DNA of 64,000 nucleotides from Natronorubrum texcoconense (GTDB taxonomy: Archaea; Halobacteriota; Halobacteria; Halobacteriales; Natrialbaceae). The translations under genes were made by a program, and so were the position numbers. The stretch is taken from contig NZ_FNFE01000002.1 of the NCBI RefSeq assembly GCF_900100335.1, positions 62,001-126,000 of the forward strand, given 5' to 3'. The notes below the pieces were generated by a model. That model saw only the letters and a list, made by a program, of their open reading frames with translations, had not been told where the DNA came from and did no database searches. Below are positions 8,075-17,735 of the stretch, one piece after another. Within the stretch, counting starts at the first letter, position 1; every line of letters begins with the position of its first letter.

Positions 8075-8974
8075 TCACTCGTAACACGCCCGCTCGACGC
8101 GCTCGTCGTACAGCCGCGAGAGCCGTTCCGTAATCGGGCCGCCACCGATCGCTCGTCCGTCGAGCGTCGCGATCGGCCGCAGTTCCCAGGTGCGGTTCGT
8201 CAGAAACGCCTCGTCAGCGGCGCGAACATCCTCGAGTTCGTACCGACCGTCTCGAACCGGAACGTCGGCCTCAGCGGCCAGTTCGAGCACGATCGCCCGC
8301 GTAATCCCGGGCAACACGTCGCCGTCGGTCGTCGGCGTCTGCAGGACGCCGTCCCGGACGAAAAACAGGTTACTCGTCGCGCCTTCGGCGACGCAGCCCT
8401 CGAGATCGCACACGAGCGCTTCGTCCGCCTCACTGGCTTCGTCCTCGGTCGCGGCTCGCAGTTCCGCCCGCGCCAGAATCCCGTTGAGGTAGTTGTGCGT
8501 CTTCGCGGCGGCTGGAATCGACTCATCGGGGATTCGGCGGGTTTCGACCGTCCGGACGGTCGCCACGTCGTCCCAGACGGACTCGCCGTCGACTCCCCCG
8601 CGCGGAAGCGGTTTTGCGTAGATGACGACCGTCGGGTCGACCTCCGGCTGGGGCGTCAGTTTGCCCGGCTGGACGCCCCGCGTGATCGAGAGTCGGACGT
8701 AGGCGTCCTCGAGGTCGTTCGCCGCGAGCGTCTCGTCGATACGGCCCCGGAGGTCGTCGCCGGAGAGACCGTGTGCGAGCGAGAGCGCGTCGCAGGTGGC
8801 CTCGAGTCGCTCGAGGTGAGCCCCCCACTCGAAGATCGTCCCGCCGTAGGCGCGCAGGGTCTCGAAGGCGGCGTCTCCGTACCGAAAACCGCGGTCGTCG
8901 ACGCTGACGGTCGCCTCGCTCGCGGGGACGAGGTCGCCGTCGACGTGGTAGATCGGGTCGCGCTCGTCAGCCAT
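8075..8974 (-). CDS. pabC: aminodeoxychorismate lyase-like class IV aminotransferase
   Basis: This is a 299-residue PLP enzyme of fold type IV. The conserved features are VSVDDRGFRYGDAAFETLRAY near the N-terminus, the PLP lysine in PAAAKTHNYLNGILARAEL (about residue 150), and EGATSNLFFVRDGVLQTP with LPGITR in the second half. With pabA and pabB in front, the expected reaction is release of pyruvate from aminodeoxychorismate to give p-aminobenzoate. Branched-chain or D-amino acid aminotransferases share the fold and cannot be excluded by motif alone. The ATG overlaps the pabA stop by eight bases, with GGAGG just upstream. Confidence 0.82.
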   Translation of the reverse strand: MADERDPIYHVDGDLVPASEATVSVDDRGFRYGDAAFETLRAYGGTIFEWGAHLERLEATCDALSLAHGLSGDDLRGRIDETLAANDLEDAYVRLSITRGVQPGKLTPQPEVDPTVVIYAKPLPRGGVDGESVWDDVATVRTVETRRIPDESIPAAAKTHNYLNGILARAELRAATEDEASEADEALVCDLEGCVAEGATSNLFFVRDGVLQTPTTDGDVLPGITRAIVLELAAEADVPVRDGRYELEDVRAADEAFLTNRTWELRPIATLDGRAIGGGPITERLSRLYDERVERACYE

Positions 8975-9668
8975 GCCGTTCCTCCGCGGCGAACCGACAG
9001 AAGTTCGCGATCATTCGCTTGCCGACCTCGAGCGAGATGCCGTCCCCGTCCGCAGCCCCGCCGTGACTGCGCGTGAGTATGCTCTCGGGGTGGAACTGGA
9101 CGCCGATATGGGGCTTCTCGCGGTGGCGAACCGCCATCAACACGCCGCGCTCGTCGGTCGTCCGGGCCGTCTCGAGGAGTTCGTCGGGGAGATCCTGCCG
9201 CTCGACCGCCAGCGAGTGATAGCGCCCGACCTGGAAGGTCTCGGGAAGTCCGTCGAAGAGTCCGTCGCCCTCGTGATCCACCGTCGAGGGCTTGCCGTGG
9301 ACGACGTGGGGTGCGTGGACGACTGGCGCCCCGTTGGCCGCACACAGGGCCTGATGTCCGAGACAGACGCCGAGAATCGGATACTCGGTCTCGGCGAACA
9401 GCGGGATCGAGATTCCGGCCTCCTCCGGCGTTCCCGGTCCCGGCGAGACGACGATGCCCGTGGGATCGATCGCCTCGACGTCCGAGAGGTCGATCTCGTC
9501 GTTTCGCCGGACCACGACCCGGTCTGCGACCTCGCCGGCGTCCTGCGACGGCGTCGCAGGGCCCGCAGAAATGATCGCTTCGGCGACGTACTGGACGAGG
9601 TTGTACGCGAAAGAGTCGTAGTTGTCGATAACGAGGATTCGGTTCGCAGCGCCCGTCGTGTCACTCAT
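8967..9668 (-). CDS. pabA: glutamine amidotransferase of aminodeoxychorismate/anthranilate synthase
   Basis: This 233-residue class I glutamine amidotransferase supplies ammonia to the chorismate-using partner encoded upstream. It shows [17 protein letters not shown] at the N-terminus, [10 protein letters not shown], the nucleophile Cys in [10 protein letters not shown], and the His-Glu pair in [12 protein letters not shown] Shine-Dalgarno sequence GGAGGTGA lies seven bases before the ATG at 9668 and decides this start over an in-frame ATG at 9683. The gene overlaps the end of pabB by eight bases and the start of pabC by eight bases, a tight translationally coupled operon. Confidence 0.9.
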   Translation of the reverse strand: MSDTTGAANRILVIDNYDSFAYNLVQYVAEAIISAGPATPSQDAGEVADRVVVRRNDEIDLSDVEAIDPTGIVVSPGPGTPEEAGISIPLFAETEYPILGVCLGHQALCAANGAPVVHAPHVVHGKPSTVDHEGDGLFDGLPETFQVGRYHSLAVERQDLPDELLETARTTDERGVLMAVRHREKPHIGVQFHPESILTRSHGGAADGDGISLEVGKRMIANFCRFAAEERHG

Positions 9669-11310
9669 CTGTGTCACCTCCATCGGTCTCGAGCGCCATC
9701 CCGGCCCGCTCGCCGAGCGCCTCGTCGACGGCGGTGAGCAGCGCGCGAGCCTTGTCCAGCGTTTCGTCGTACTCGAGGTCGGGCTCCGAGTCGTGGACGA
9801 TGCCCGCGCCGACGCGAAGGTGGTACTCCTCGCCGTGGCGGACCAGCGTCCGAATGACGATGTTGAGCGTCGCCCGCCCGTCGAAGCCGAAGATTCCCAT
9901 ACTCCCTGTGTAGGGTCCGCGTCGGGTCGCCTCGAGTTCGTCGATGATCTCCATCGTTCGGGGTTTCGGCGCGCCCGTGATCGTCCCGCCGGGGAACACC
10001 GCGGCGACCGCGTCGGCCAGCGTTTCGTTGGGCCGGAGACGCCCCGTCACGTTCGAGACGAGGTGCATCACCTCGGAGTAGCGGTCGATCCGTCGGTACT
10101 CCTCGACCTCGACGGAGCCGTACTCGCTGACCTTGCCGAGGTCGTTTCGCTCGAGATCGACCAGCATCGCGTGCTCGGCGCGTTCCTTCTCGTCGGTGCG
10201 CAGATCCTCCTCGAGCGCCGCGTCCTCCGCGGCCGTCTCGCCGCGCGGTCGCGTGCCCGCGATCGGTTCCGTGCGGAGGAACTCGCCGCCGCGCGCTCGC
10301 GGATCCTGAGCGGAATCCGGGGCGCGCGGTTCCCCCAGCTCGAGCAGCAGTTCGGGACTGGCACTCACCAGATCGGCCGCGCGCAACTCGAGCAGTCCGG
10401 AGTAGGGCGCCGGGTTGACCCGCCGGAGCGCGTCGTAGGCCGCGACGGGGTGGACGGCGGCCGGGGCGACCAGCCGCTGAGAGATGTTCGCCTGGAAGGT
10501 GTCACCGTCACGAATGTATGCTTTCACCTGGCGGACGCGGTCCGCGAACGCCTCGCGACCGCAGTCGCTCTCGAAGGTCGCCGCCGGTGTCTCGACCGCC
10601 GGCTCGCCGACGGTCGGATCGCCCTCGAGTGCGGCCCGCGCGAGTTCGAGCGCGCGCTCGCAGCCGCGGTCGTAGGCCGCTTCGACGGTGTCGTCGTCTG
10701 GAGCAGCCGCGTCACCATCGGCATCGAGAGCGAGTCGCGGACAGGCGGTCACTCGCAGCGTCACCCCTTCGGCGGAGTCGTCGACGGGTTCCTCCCAGGT
10801 GGCCAGCCGGTCGTAGACGCCGACCTCGAGTCGCGGCAGGTCGCGGTCGTCGTCGGCCGATTCGGGGAGTGCTTCGAGCTCCCGGACGACGTCGTAGGAG
10901 AGCCAGCCGACCGCGCCGCAGGGGTAGGGGACGTCGCAGTCGCCGCGAGCCAGTTCGTCCCGCTCGAGGAGTCCCTCGAGCGCCTTGAGCGTTGGCGAGC
11001 CGTCGTCGGTTCGCGGGTGCGTCACCGCGTCGGGACCGACCGTCAGCCGATCGACGGGGTCGACGCCGAAGTAGCCCCAGCCGGGTTGGCCGCCGGTCGT
11101 CTCGAGGAAGGCGCCGCCCGTTCCCTGTGGCGCACGGGCTCGACGGTAGGCGAGAAACGGATCGTCGACCGTGACTCGGAGTTCGACGGGAACGCGAATT
11201 CCACTGCTGTGCGTCGTCGAGTCAGGGGTCCCTCGAGCACCGGTCTCGAGCCGGTCGGTGAGGGCGGCTCGAAACGACTCGAGCGAGGTGACGACGCGCG
11301 GATCGCTCAT
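9661..11310 (-). CDS. pabB: chorismate-binding synthase component I (PabB/TrpE family)
   Basis: The 549-residue protein aminates chorismate using ammonia from the partner at 8967. The chorismate-binding domain fills the second half, with [12 protein letters not shown] at about residues 268-279, [12 protein letters not shown] at 348-359, [39 protein letters not shown] and [12 protein letters not shown]. The operon contains a class IV PLP lyase, which points to p-aminobenzoate synthesis, yet the active-site loop reads PIAGT (Ala351), the anthranilate-synthase form, rather than PIKGT typical of PabB. A 30-residue Asp/Ala-rich insert near residue 200 is a haloarchaeal embellishment. First gene of the pabB-pabA-pabC operon. 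Confidence 0.85.
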   Translation of the reverse strand: MSDPRVVTSLESFRAALTDRLETGARGTPDSTTHSSGIRVPVELRVTVDDPFLAYRRARAPQGTGGAFLETTGGQPGWGYFGVDPVDRLTVGPDAVTHPRTDDGSPTLKALEGLLERDELARGDCDVPYPCGAVGWLSYDVVRELEALPESADDDRDLPRLEVGVYDRLATWEEPVDDSAEGVTLRVTACPRLALDADGDAAAPDDDTVEAAYDRGCERALELARAALEGDPTVGEPAVETPAATFESDCGREAFADRVRQVKAYIRDGDTFQANISQRLVAPAAVHPVAAYDALRRVNPAPYSGLLELRAADLVSASPELLLELGEPRAPDSAQDPRARGGEFLRTEPIAGTRPRGETAAEDAALEEDLRTDEKERAEHAMLVDLERNDLGKVSEYGSVEVEEYRRIDRYSEVMHLVSNVTGRLRPNETLADAVAAVFPGGTITGAPKPRTMEIIDELEATRRGPYTGSMGIFGFDGRATLNIVIRTLVRHGEEYHLRVGAGIVHDSEPDLEYDETLDKARALLTAVDEALGERAGMALETDGGDTDE

Positions 11311-11465
11311 GTGCCTCGAGAGGGGGTGGGAGCCTAATCTTCTTGCGGTTCGGGCGCGGAATCCGCATCCTCCAGAAACAGAAGTACTCGACCGTCCTCG
11401 TGACGGCCGGTAAATCGCTGAAGGGGTGAGAGGAGAGCGGTGGGACGATTCGAGACGCGGAGACG

Positions 11466-12281
11466 TTATCGGACTTCCGCGCGGTCGATCCAGCCCTGGA
11501 GGCGTTTTTCGGAGATATCGGTCTGTCCGGACAGTTCGGCAGCGTCCGCGCTGGCGAGGTCGGCGACGGTCTCGACGCCGGCACTCGCGAGGCGGTCGGC
11601 GTAGGCGGGTCCGATGCCCTTAATCGAGTCGACCGGCTCCTGAGTACCGGCGTCGTCCGCCGGCTCGTCCGCTTCGGCGTCGGATTCCGTCTCCGTTTCT
11701 TGCACCGAGTCCACGTCCGCGTCGTCGATGTCGGTCTCCGGTTCGGTCTCGTCGACGTCGGACTCGGATTCGGCTTCGTCTTCGGACTCGGTCTCGAGGT
11801 CGTCTTCCTCGACCGATTCCGGGTCGGAGTCGTCCGCCTCGATCTCCTCGGCCAGTTCTTCGGGCTCGGCCTCCTCGACCGGCACCTCCTCCTCGGAGAT
11901 GTCGGGCGTCTTCTCGTCCGTCGGCGTCGCGTCTGCCGAGGACGGCCCCGTCGCTTCGGCGGGCTCGGCCGCCTCCTCGGGCCCGTCCGACGGCTCCGTC
12001 ATCGAGTCCGTCGACGCCGCAGCGGTCGTCTCGGCGGCTGCCGATTCGTCGGCGTCAGCCGCTGCGTCGTCATCGTCGTCGGATTCGGTCTCCGAAGCGT
12101 CAGCGGGACTCGACGGCGCCGCCGGCTCCGACTCCGGTTCGGTCTCGGTCGTCGTCGATTCGGGTCCGTCCTCCTGTGCCCCTTCCCGCTCGACTGTTAC
12201 CCCGACCTCTCGACTGCGCCCTCGCTCCGGATCCGAGTCACCGAACCCCAGCAGCGATTTTATCTTCTGGAGGATTGCCAT
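11466..12281 (-). CDS. acidic protein with C-terminal helix-hairpin-helix domain
   Basis: The 271-residue protein has three parts. Residues 1-15 ([15 protein letters not shown]) form a short amphipathic helix. Residues 25-215 are an extremely acidic, low-complexity Asp/Glu/Ser/Thr/Ala linker. The last 55 residues hold a helix-hairpin-helix DNA-binding domain ([25 protein letters not shown]) like the C-terminal domains of topoisomerase and RadA-type proteins. It probably binds nucleic acid through the tail, but no enzymatic domain is present. The gene stands alone on the minus strand between pabB and aroE. Confidence 0.72.
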   Translation of the reverse strand: MAILQKIKSLLGFGDSDPERGRSREVGVTVEREGAQEDGPESTTTETEPESEPAAPSSPADASETESDDDDDAAADADESAAAETTAAASTDSMTEPSDGPEEAAEPAEATGPSSADATPTDEKTPDISEEEVPVEEAEPEELAEEIEADDSDPESVEEDDLETESEDEAESESDVDETEPETDIDDADVDSVQETETESDAEADEPADDAGTQEPVDSIKGIGPAYADRLASAGVETVADLASADAAELSGQTDISEKRLQGWIDRAEVR

Positions 12282-12362
12282 TGTGCCGATATAGTTGGTT
12301 CCATCACTTAAATTCGCCTGATACGATCCTCTACCGGGTCGATACCGGGCCGATCCGTCGGC

Positions 12363-13169
12363 TCAGAGGTGTGCGCGGAGGGTCTCGTTCATCGCGTCGA
12401 CCGGCGCGTCCCGCCCCGTCCACAGTTCGAGGGCCTCGACGCCCTGGTAGAGCAGCATCCACGCGCCGTCGACGGTCGTCGCGCCCGCGTCGGCCGCGTC
12501 CCGGAGGAGTCGCGTCTCGAGCGGCCGGTAAACCGCGTCCAGAACCGCCAACTCCCCGTGGAGGGCCTCGGCGGGCACCGGCGTCGCGTGCTCCTCCATC
12601 CCGACGCTGGTGGCGTTGACCAGCACGTCGGCGTCCGCGAGCAGGTCTGCGAGTTCGTCCGTCTCGAGTCCGTGTCCCGTCGCGTTCGGGACGTCCGCGG
12701 CGAGGTCGTGGGCCGTCGACTCGGTTCGGTTGGCGATTGCGACCGTCGCGCCCGCGTCGGCGAGGCCGAATGCGATCGCTCGGCCGGCGCCACCCGCGCC
12801 GACGACGACCGCGCGCGCATCCTCGACCGTCACGTCGTGGTCCCGCAGCGCGCGGAGCGCGCCGACCGCGTCGGTGTTGTGACCCGTCGGCGTCTCTCCG
12901 GTGAAGTCGATCGTGTTGACCGCGCCGATTCGGGTCGCGAGTTCGTCCGCCTCGACGGATTCGAGGACGTCCCGTTTGAAGGGGATCGTCACGTTCAGCC
13001 CCGTGATTCCGAGCGCTTCGGCCCCGTCGATCGCGGCCGCGATATCCGCGGGCTCGGGTTCGAAGGTAACGTATCGGGCCTCGAGACCGAGTTCGTCGTA
13101 GGCCGCTTCGTGCATCGGCGGCGACAGCGAGTGACCGACCGGATTGCCGAGCAACCCGAAGACGTCCAT
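12363..13169 (-). CDS. aroE: shikimate dehydrogenase
   Basis: AroE reduces 3-dehydroshikimate to shikimate with NADPH, the fourth step of the shikimate pathway that makes chorismate for the pab enzymes nearby. The 268-residue protein opens with [21 protein letters not shown] (shikimate binding), followed by [13 protein letters not shown] with the catalytic Lys, GHNTDAVG, and the Rossmann loop [13 protein letters not shown] near residue 125. NRT and ATSVGM follow as in typical AroE. The ATG at 13169 gives the standard N-terminus; another in-frame ATG sits two codons upstream at 13175. Confidence 0.92.
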   Translation of the reverse strand: MDVFGLLGNPVGHSLSPPMHEAAYDELGLEARYVTFEPEPADIAAAIDGAEALGITGLNVTIPFKRDVLESVEADELATRIGAVNTIDFTGETPTGHNTDAVGALRALRDHDVTVEDARAVVVGAGGAGRAIAFGLADAGATVAIANRTESTAHDLAADVPNATGHGLETDELADLLADADVLVNATSVGMEEHATPVPAEALHGELAVLDAVYRPLETRLLRDAADAGATTVDGAWMLLYQGVEALELWTGRDAPVDAMNETLRAHL

Positions 13170-13254
13170 AGCCATACGGGACAGTCGATCCGGCGGGGAT
13201 ATAACGAGTGTGACTTCCAAGACGGAACCCCCAGAGTGTGGGAGTGAGTCCCGT

Positions 13255-13262
13255 CACTTATG
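13255..13262 (+). promoter_or_regulatory. TATA-like box of uspA-type gene
   Basis: The A/T-rich stretch around CACTTATG lies about 27 bases before the ATG at 13286, consistent with a leaderless transcript. Confidence 0.35.
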
Positions 13263-13285
13263 GGGACATGCGCCGAACTGCCAGT

Positions 13286-13702
13286 ATGAATCTCCTCGTG
13301 CCTATCGACGACTCGGAGCCGGCCCGCGCGGCGCTCGAACACGCGGTCCGCGAGTACCCGGACGCGACGATCACGGTGTTGCACGTCGTCGACGCGAACA
13401 TGTCGCGGTACGGAGAAGGCGGAGTCTACGCCTACGAGTCGCTGATCGAATCGGGCCAAGAAGCCGCCGAGGACCTGTTCGAGGACGCCGCCGAGGTCGC
13501 AGCGGCCCACGACGCGTCGATCACGACCGAGACCGTCGTCGGCCAGCCCGCTCGAGAGATCGTCGACTACGCCGACGAGCACGAGATCGATCACATCGTC
13601 ATCGGGAGCCAGGGTCGAGACGGTGCGAGTCGCGTCCTGCTCGGCAGCGTCGCCGAGCGCGTCGTCCGTCGGGCGGCCGTTCCGGTGACGATCGTCCGGT
13701 AA
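13286..13702 (+). CDS. universal stress protein (UspA family)
   Basis: The 138-residue single-domain protein starts NLLVPIDDSEPARAALEHAV and ends with GSQGRDGASRVLLGSVAERVVRRAAVPVTIV. It keeps the Usp nucleotide-binding pattern G-x2-G-x9-G(S/T), so it probably binds ATP. Such proteins modulate stress tolerance; haloarchaeal genomes carry many copies and individual roles are usually unknown. The ATG at 13286 follows a TATA-like element by about 27 bases. The start of aroE is divergent, 117 bases away. Confidence 0.9.
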   Translation: MNLLVPIDDSEPARAALEHAVREYPDATITVLHVVDANMSRYGEGGVYAYESLIESGQEAAEDLFEDAAEVAAAHDASITTETVVGQPAREIVDYADEHEIDHIVIGSQGRDGASRVLLGSVAERVVRRAAVPVTIVR

Positions 13703-13782
13703 GGGTGGGAATCGCCGTCCGATCGTCGGGGACCACACTCAGTTCCGGGCCGCTTTTACGCTGTTCGCGTGTAGCCGCGGCC

Positions 13783-14727
13783 ATGCTCTCCGGTATTCCG
13801 CTCTATCTGGTGCTCCTCGCCGCCGGCGTCGTCGCGCTGTACGCCGGCGCCGAGTTGCTCGTCGCCGGAGCCGGACGACTCGCACTCGGAATCGGCCTTC
13901 GAGCGGCGACCGTCGGCGTGACCGTGATCGCGTTCGCGACGACCGCGCCCGAACTGTTCGTCGCGACCATCGGCGCGCTGGACGTCTCGACCGACATCGG
14001 TCTCGGCGCGGTGATCGGCTCGAACATCGCCAACATCGGGCTGGTGTTGGGGCTGGCCGCACTGATCAAACCGCTGCAGATCAGCTCGATCGTCATGCGT
14101 CGGCACGTCCCGTTTATGCTGTTTTCGGCCCTCTTGCTCGTCGTTCTCGGTGCCAACGGAACGATCGGACGGCTCGAGGGCGCGATACTCCTCCTCGTTC
14201 TCGCCGGTTTCACGGGCTATCTGGTCTACTACGTCAGCGCGGATCCGGCACCGATGGTCGACGACCCGGAGGCCGGAGACGGGGTCGAGCTCCGAGACGT
14301 CGCGCTCGTCCTCGGCGGCCTCGTCGCGCTCCTGATCGGTTCGCGCTGGCTGGTCTCGGGCGGTACCAGCCTGCTCTCGGCGTTCGGCTTCTCGGATCTC
14401 TTCATCGGGCTCACCGTGCTCGCACTCGGCACCTCGTTGCCGGAGCTGGCGGCCTCGGTCGTCGGCGCCCTCCGCGGCGAGACCGGGTTCGCCATCGGCA
14501 ACGTCGTCGGCTCGAACATCTACAACATCCTCGCCGTCCTCGGCATCGTCGCGCTGATCACGCCGATCGAGATCGCGCCGAGTACGCTCAGACTCGAGCT
14601 CCCGGTGTTGGTCGTCTTTACGCTCGTCCTGGTCGGAATGATGGGCTACGGTCGCCGGCTCACGCGCCTCGACGGGGCGGGGCTCGTCCTCGGCTACGCT
14701 ATCTTTCTCTACCTCCTGTATCCGTGA
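13783..14727 (+). CDS. calcium/sodium antiporter (CaCA family)
   Basis: The 314-residue membrane protein has about ten hydrophobic segments and two inverted alpha repeats that form the ion-binding centre. The first contains AFATTAPELFVATIGAL and GSNIANIGLVLGL, and the second LALGTSLPELAASVVGAL and VVGSNIYNILAVLGI. This is the YrbG/NCX_Mj arrangement, which exchanges Na+ for Ca2+ across the membrane. The two acidic Glu residues in the paired PEL motifs are present, supporting a working exchanger. A TTTTA element at 13754 sits 28 bases before the ATG, suggesting a leaderless gene. Confidence 0.9.
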   Translation: MLSGIPLYLVLLAAGVVALYAGAELLVAGAGRLALGIGLRAATVGVTVIAFATTAPELFVATIGALDVSTDIGLGAVIGSNIANIGLVLGLAALIKPLQISSIVMRRHVPFMLFSALLLVVLGANGTIGRLEGAILLLVLAGFTGYLVYYVSADPAPMVDDPEAGDGVELRDVALVLGGLVALLIGSRWLVSGGTSLLSAFGFSDLFIGLTVLALGTSLPELAASVVGALRGETGFAIGNVVGSNIYNILAVLGIVALITPIEIAPSTLRLELPVLVVFTLVLVGMMGYGRRLTRLDGAGLVLGYAIFLYLLYP

Positions 14728-14772
14728 CAATCCTATATCGGTGACAACGGAACGCAAAACTGATCCGAACCG

Positions 14773-16119
14773 TCAGTCGTCGAGGTGCTGTGACGCCTGC
14801 GACGGCGGTGCGCCGTGGGGTTCTGCGGCGGGTTGGTCGGTCTGTTCCGGCGTGTCGCTCTCGACGACCGGCCGCGCGTCCTCGTTTTCGACGGTCTCGT
14901 CGTCGGCCGACGGCGTCGCTGATCTACTCGCTCGCCACGCCTGCACGAGGTTCAGTCCGTCCTGGAAGAACGGCGCCGGATCGTCGGCGACCGCGTAGTC
15001 GAATCGCGGCTCGCGAACGAGAGACGTTGCGACGTCACGCAGCGCGCCGACGAACGACGGCCGTTCGACCATCGGATACTCCTCCGTCGCGACGCTGTGG
15101 AGGTAGCTCAGCTCTCCCCGAAGCAGGTGGCCGCCCGTCCCGGGCTCGTACGTCGCATCTGACTCGACTCGCTGGCCGATCGCCTGCTGCCAGTAGTAGT
15201 ACGGAAAGTCCGCGCCCGCAGTGACGGAAAACGGGAGCGACGACCAGAAGCGAGGGTTGATCTCCATGAGCTTGTACTCCTCTTCCTCGGTGTCGCGCAG
15301 GAACTCGACCATCGCGAGCCCGTGCCACTCGAGTTCGTCGAGCAGGTCCCGGCCGGCGGTCTCGAGGTCGGGATCGTAGACGGCTTCCCGGTAGGCGCTC
15401 GGGCCGCCGCAGTACTTCCAGCCGCGGCGCTGGCAGTGTTGGAAGGTAGCGACCGCCTCACCCTCGTCGTAGAGGGCGAAGAAGGCGAACTCCCGCGAGT
15501 CGGGGATCCGCTCCTGGACGAGCGGCACGTGGCCGCGTCGTTCGACGGCGGCCTGCAAATCCGGCGGCGAGCCCGGCCGCTGGTACTCCGTCGAGCCGAT
15601 CTCTACGCGCCCGGTGTCGGTGCCGAGATAGCCGGGTGCGGCGACCGTATATCGTGGCTTCACGATCGTCTCGCTGTCCCAGTCGTCCCACTGGTCGAGC
15701 AGCGCCGTTTCGGGAACCGCCACGTCGGCCGCGTCGGCCGCGGCGAAGAGTTCGACGCGGTCCTGGACCTGTCGAAGCGTCTCGAAGTCGGGCCAGTTCG
15801 TGTCGACGACCTCGGCGAACGCATCTTTCCGGTCGGCGAGTACGTACACGTCCTCCTCGCGAACCGGGATAACCGTTCGAACGTCCGGCCGTTCGGCGAG
15901 TTCGAGCAACGCGTCACCGTATGCGGTGATATCGTCTGCCGGGTCCGGCACGCGGACGAACTCGTCACAGTACTTCGAGGCGGCTGCGGGCGTCGCCGGC
16001 GAGTCCGAGGCGACGACGGTGTGGACGCCGCGCGGCCGGAGCGACCGCAGGCAGGCGACGGTGCTCGGCGCGTCGATACCGGGGACGAGGACACCTGCGT
16101 CAGTTTTCTCTCGTTGCAT
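14773..16119 (-). CDS. ATP-grasp carboxylate-amine ligase-like protein
   Basis: The 448-residue protein is a predicted ATP-grasp enzyme that would couple ATP hydrolysis to joining a carboxylate and an amine. The N-terminal pre-ATP-grasp domain (GVLVPGIDAPSTVACLRSL) is followed by ETIVKPRYT, PLVQERIPDSREFAFFALY and the metal-binding end of the grasp fold MVEFLRDTEEEEYKLMEINPRFW. The last 60 residues are an acidic, low-complexity tail. The ATG at 16119 is taken as the start; an in-frame GTG/ATG region up to 16146 would add nine residues. Related genes occur in cell-surface and cofactor pathways, but the substrate cannot be inferred. Confidence 0.78.
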   Translation of the reverse strand: MQREKTDAGVLVPGIDAPSTVACLRSLRPRGVHTVVASDSPATPAAASKYCDEFVRVPDPADDITAYGDALLELAERPDVRTVIPVREEDVYVLADRKDAFAEVVDTNWPDFETLRQVQDRVELFAAADAADVAVPETALLDQWDDWDSETIVKPRYTVAAPGYLGTDTGRVEIGSTEYQRPGSPPDLQAAVERRGHVPLVQERIPDSREFAFFALYDEGEAVATFQHCQRRGWKYCGGPSAYREAVYDPDLETAGRDLLDELEWHGLAMVEFLRDTEEEEYKLMEINPRFWSSLPFSVTAGADFPYYYWQQAIGQRVESDATYEPGTGGHLLRGELSYLHSVATEEYPMVERPSFVGALRDVATSLVREPRFDYAVADDPAPFFQDGLNLVQAWRASRSATPSADDETVENEDARPVVESDTPEQTDQPAAEPHGAPPSQASQHLDD

Positions 16120-16209
16120 GCGTGAAGAATGCTGATCGACTGTCATCGGTATGAGGTGGATACTTCGGATCGGTGGTCGGAATTCGAGTGCTGTTTCACG
16201 GACACGGTG

Positions 16210-16644
16210 TTAGTGGGCGAACCGCTGTTGCTCGAGTGCGGTGTCGGTGTACGCCCGACAGCTCCGGATCGTTTCGTCGTCGAGTTCGTAGACGTGGACG
16301 AACGCGATATCGAACGGGGCACCGTCGGCCGTCCCGACGTATGCTCCCTCTACTACGACGGTTTCACCCGCCTCCGTGAACCGCTCCGGAAGGGCTTGCA
16401 GGTGATCCGCCCCATCGCGGAGTCCCGCGGCGACGTTTTCGATAACGTCGTCGACACCCGTATAGGTTTGTTCCGTCGCCTCGCCGCTCGTCATCGTCGT
16501 CCAGCTGACGTCGTCGGCCAGCGCCGCAACCACGTCCGCTCGCCCACCACGGTTCGTAACGAAGCGGTTAAACCCGGCGTACAACTCGGTGAGCAGTTCC
16601 CGGTTCACCGTTCCCTCCGTCGGTCGATTCGTGTTCGCTTCCAT
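16210..16644 (-). CDS. SnoaL-like / NTF2-fold protein
   Basis: The 144-residue protein matches the NTF2-like, SnoaL/ketosteroid-isomerase fold. It has an N-terminal helix ELLTELYAGFNRF, DDVSWTTMTSG, a central YTGVDDVIENVAAGL, and the strand pattern ETVVVEGAYVGTADGAPFDIAFVHVYELDDETI. Such cone-shaped domains bind small hydrophobic ligands and may be enzymes or binding proteins. Catalytic residues cannot be assigned. It stands alone, 90 bases upstream of the ATP-grasp gene on the same strand. Confidence 0.75.
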   Translation of the reverse strand: MEANTNRPTEGTVNRELLTELYAGFNRFVTNRGGRADVVAALADDVSWTTMTSGEATEQTYTGVDDVIENVAAGLRDGADHLQALPERFTEAGETVVVEGAYVGTADGAPFDIAFVHVYELDDETIRSCRAYTDTALEQQRFAH

Positions 16645-16853
16645 TGTCCTGATATATCACGTCGATACCGCGAACGCACAAAATAGCTCACTCCGTTCAC
16701 ACGGCGTGAAAATACACTGCTCAAGGAAAGTAATCGCTGACCAGGTGTCAGTGCCAGCGGCGCGGGACAGCGATGGCTACGACGGGTGTCTCGAGACGCT
16801 GTGCGGTCCAAAAACGAGAGAAAACTGCAACTGCGCCGGTAGACGAGATCGAC

Positions 16854-17735
16854 CTAGAGCAGCCCCGTCTTCTGGAGCTTCATCAGGTCCTCGGTGTCGA
16901 GGGTTTCGCCTTCCTTGAACTTCTGGTAAATCTCCTCGGCCTCCTCCTTGGCCTCCTCTTTCTTCTTGTCGCGCTCGGACTTGCGCTCTTGCTCTTCTTC
17001 CTTGTCCAGTTCGCGCAGACGCTTCTGGACGCGGACGAAGTCCTCGTGGTGCTGGTCGGCGGCCTCCTGGGCCTCGACGAAGGACTCGTGCATGTCGTCG
17101 GCGTCGTCGCGGATGTCGTCGGCCTCGCGATAGGCCTCGATCATCTGGTTGTGGTGCTCCTGGGCCTTGTCAGCGAGCTCCGTCACCTTCTGGTGGTGCT
17201 GGGAGGCGTCCGATCGCACTTCCTCGGCTTCCTCGACGAGCTCCTCGAGATCCTCGTTCTGATCGAGTTTTCCCTTCCGGTCTTCGTACTCCTCGCGTTT
17301 GCCCTCGATCTTCTCGATGAGCTCCTTTTCCTCCTCGCTCGAGAGGACTTCGGTCTGCTGTTTGAACTCGAGTTGCTCGATCTCCTCTTTGAGCTTGTCG
17401 AGGTCCTTGCCCTCGTCGAGCTCCATGTCCGATTTGAGCTTCTCGACCTTGTCGAACAGTTCGTTGGCCTCGGCGTTGAGCTCATTGCGCTTGTCCTTGT
17501 GCTCCTGAACCTTCTCGTTGAGCTCGTCGCGTTTCTCGCGGTGTTCCTGGGCTTCGTCGACTTTCTCGCGCGTCTTGGCGTTGAGATCGTCGCGTTTGGA
17601 AGCCCGGTCGGAGGCCATCTGGTTCAGCTCGTTTCGCCGGTCTCGCAGCTGCCCGGCCATCTTGATGAGCTGTCCTTTCGATTTGTTCTCTAGGTCGTCC
17701 TCTGTCAGTTCGATGTTTTTCGATTCGTCTACCAT
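16854..17735 (-). CDS. archaeal coiled-coil protein (COG1340 type)
   Basis: The 293-residue protein is almost entirely charged heptad-like helix (for example LIKMAGQLRDRRNELNQMASDR and RKSERDKKKEEAKEEAEEI), ending in GETLDTEDLMKLQKTGLL. This is the layout of the conserved archaeal coiled-coil family COG1340; some databases call members phosphoserine phosphatase, for which there is no evidence here. The C-terminal segment is the best conserved and may contact a partner such as the ribosome, by family inference only. Its Lys/Glu use is far higher than that of neighbouring proteins, as expected for a long coiled coil. Confidence 0.82.
   Translation of the reverse strand: MVDESKNIELTEDDLENKSKGQLIKMAGQLRDRRNELNQMASDRASKRDDLNAKTREKVDEAQEHREKRDELNEKVQEHKDKRNELNAEANELFDKVEKLKSDMELDEGKDLDKLKEEIEQLEFKQQTEVLSSEEEKELIEKIEGKREEYEDRKGKLDQNEDLEELVEEAEEVRSDASQHHQKVTELADKAQEHHNQMIEAYREADDIRDDADDMHESFVEAQEAADQHHEDFVRVQKRLRELDKEEEQERKSERDKKKEEAKEEAEEIYQKFKEGETLDTEDLMKLQKTGLL

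Noticed and set aside
9622-11337. 571-codon open frame opposite to pabB and pabA
   Set aside because: It is the antisense shadow of a clearly conserved enzyme; GC-rich haloarchaeal genes routinely keep an open antisense frame.
16773-17693. Leu/Val-rich 306-codon frame looking like a membrane protein
   Set aside because: It is the antisense of the Glu/Lys-rich coiled-coil gene; GAG/AAG codons read backwards give Leu and Phe.
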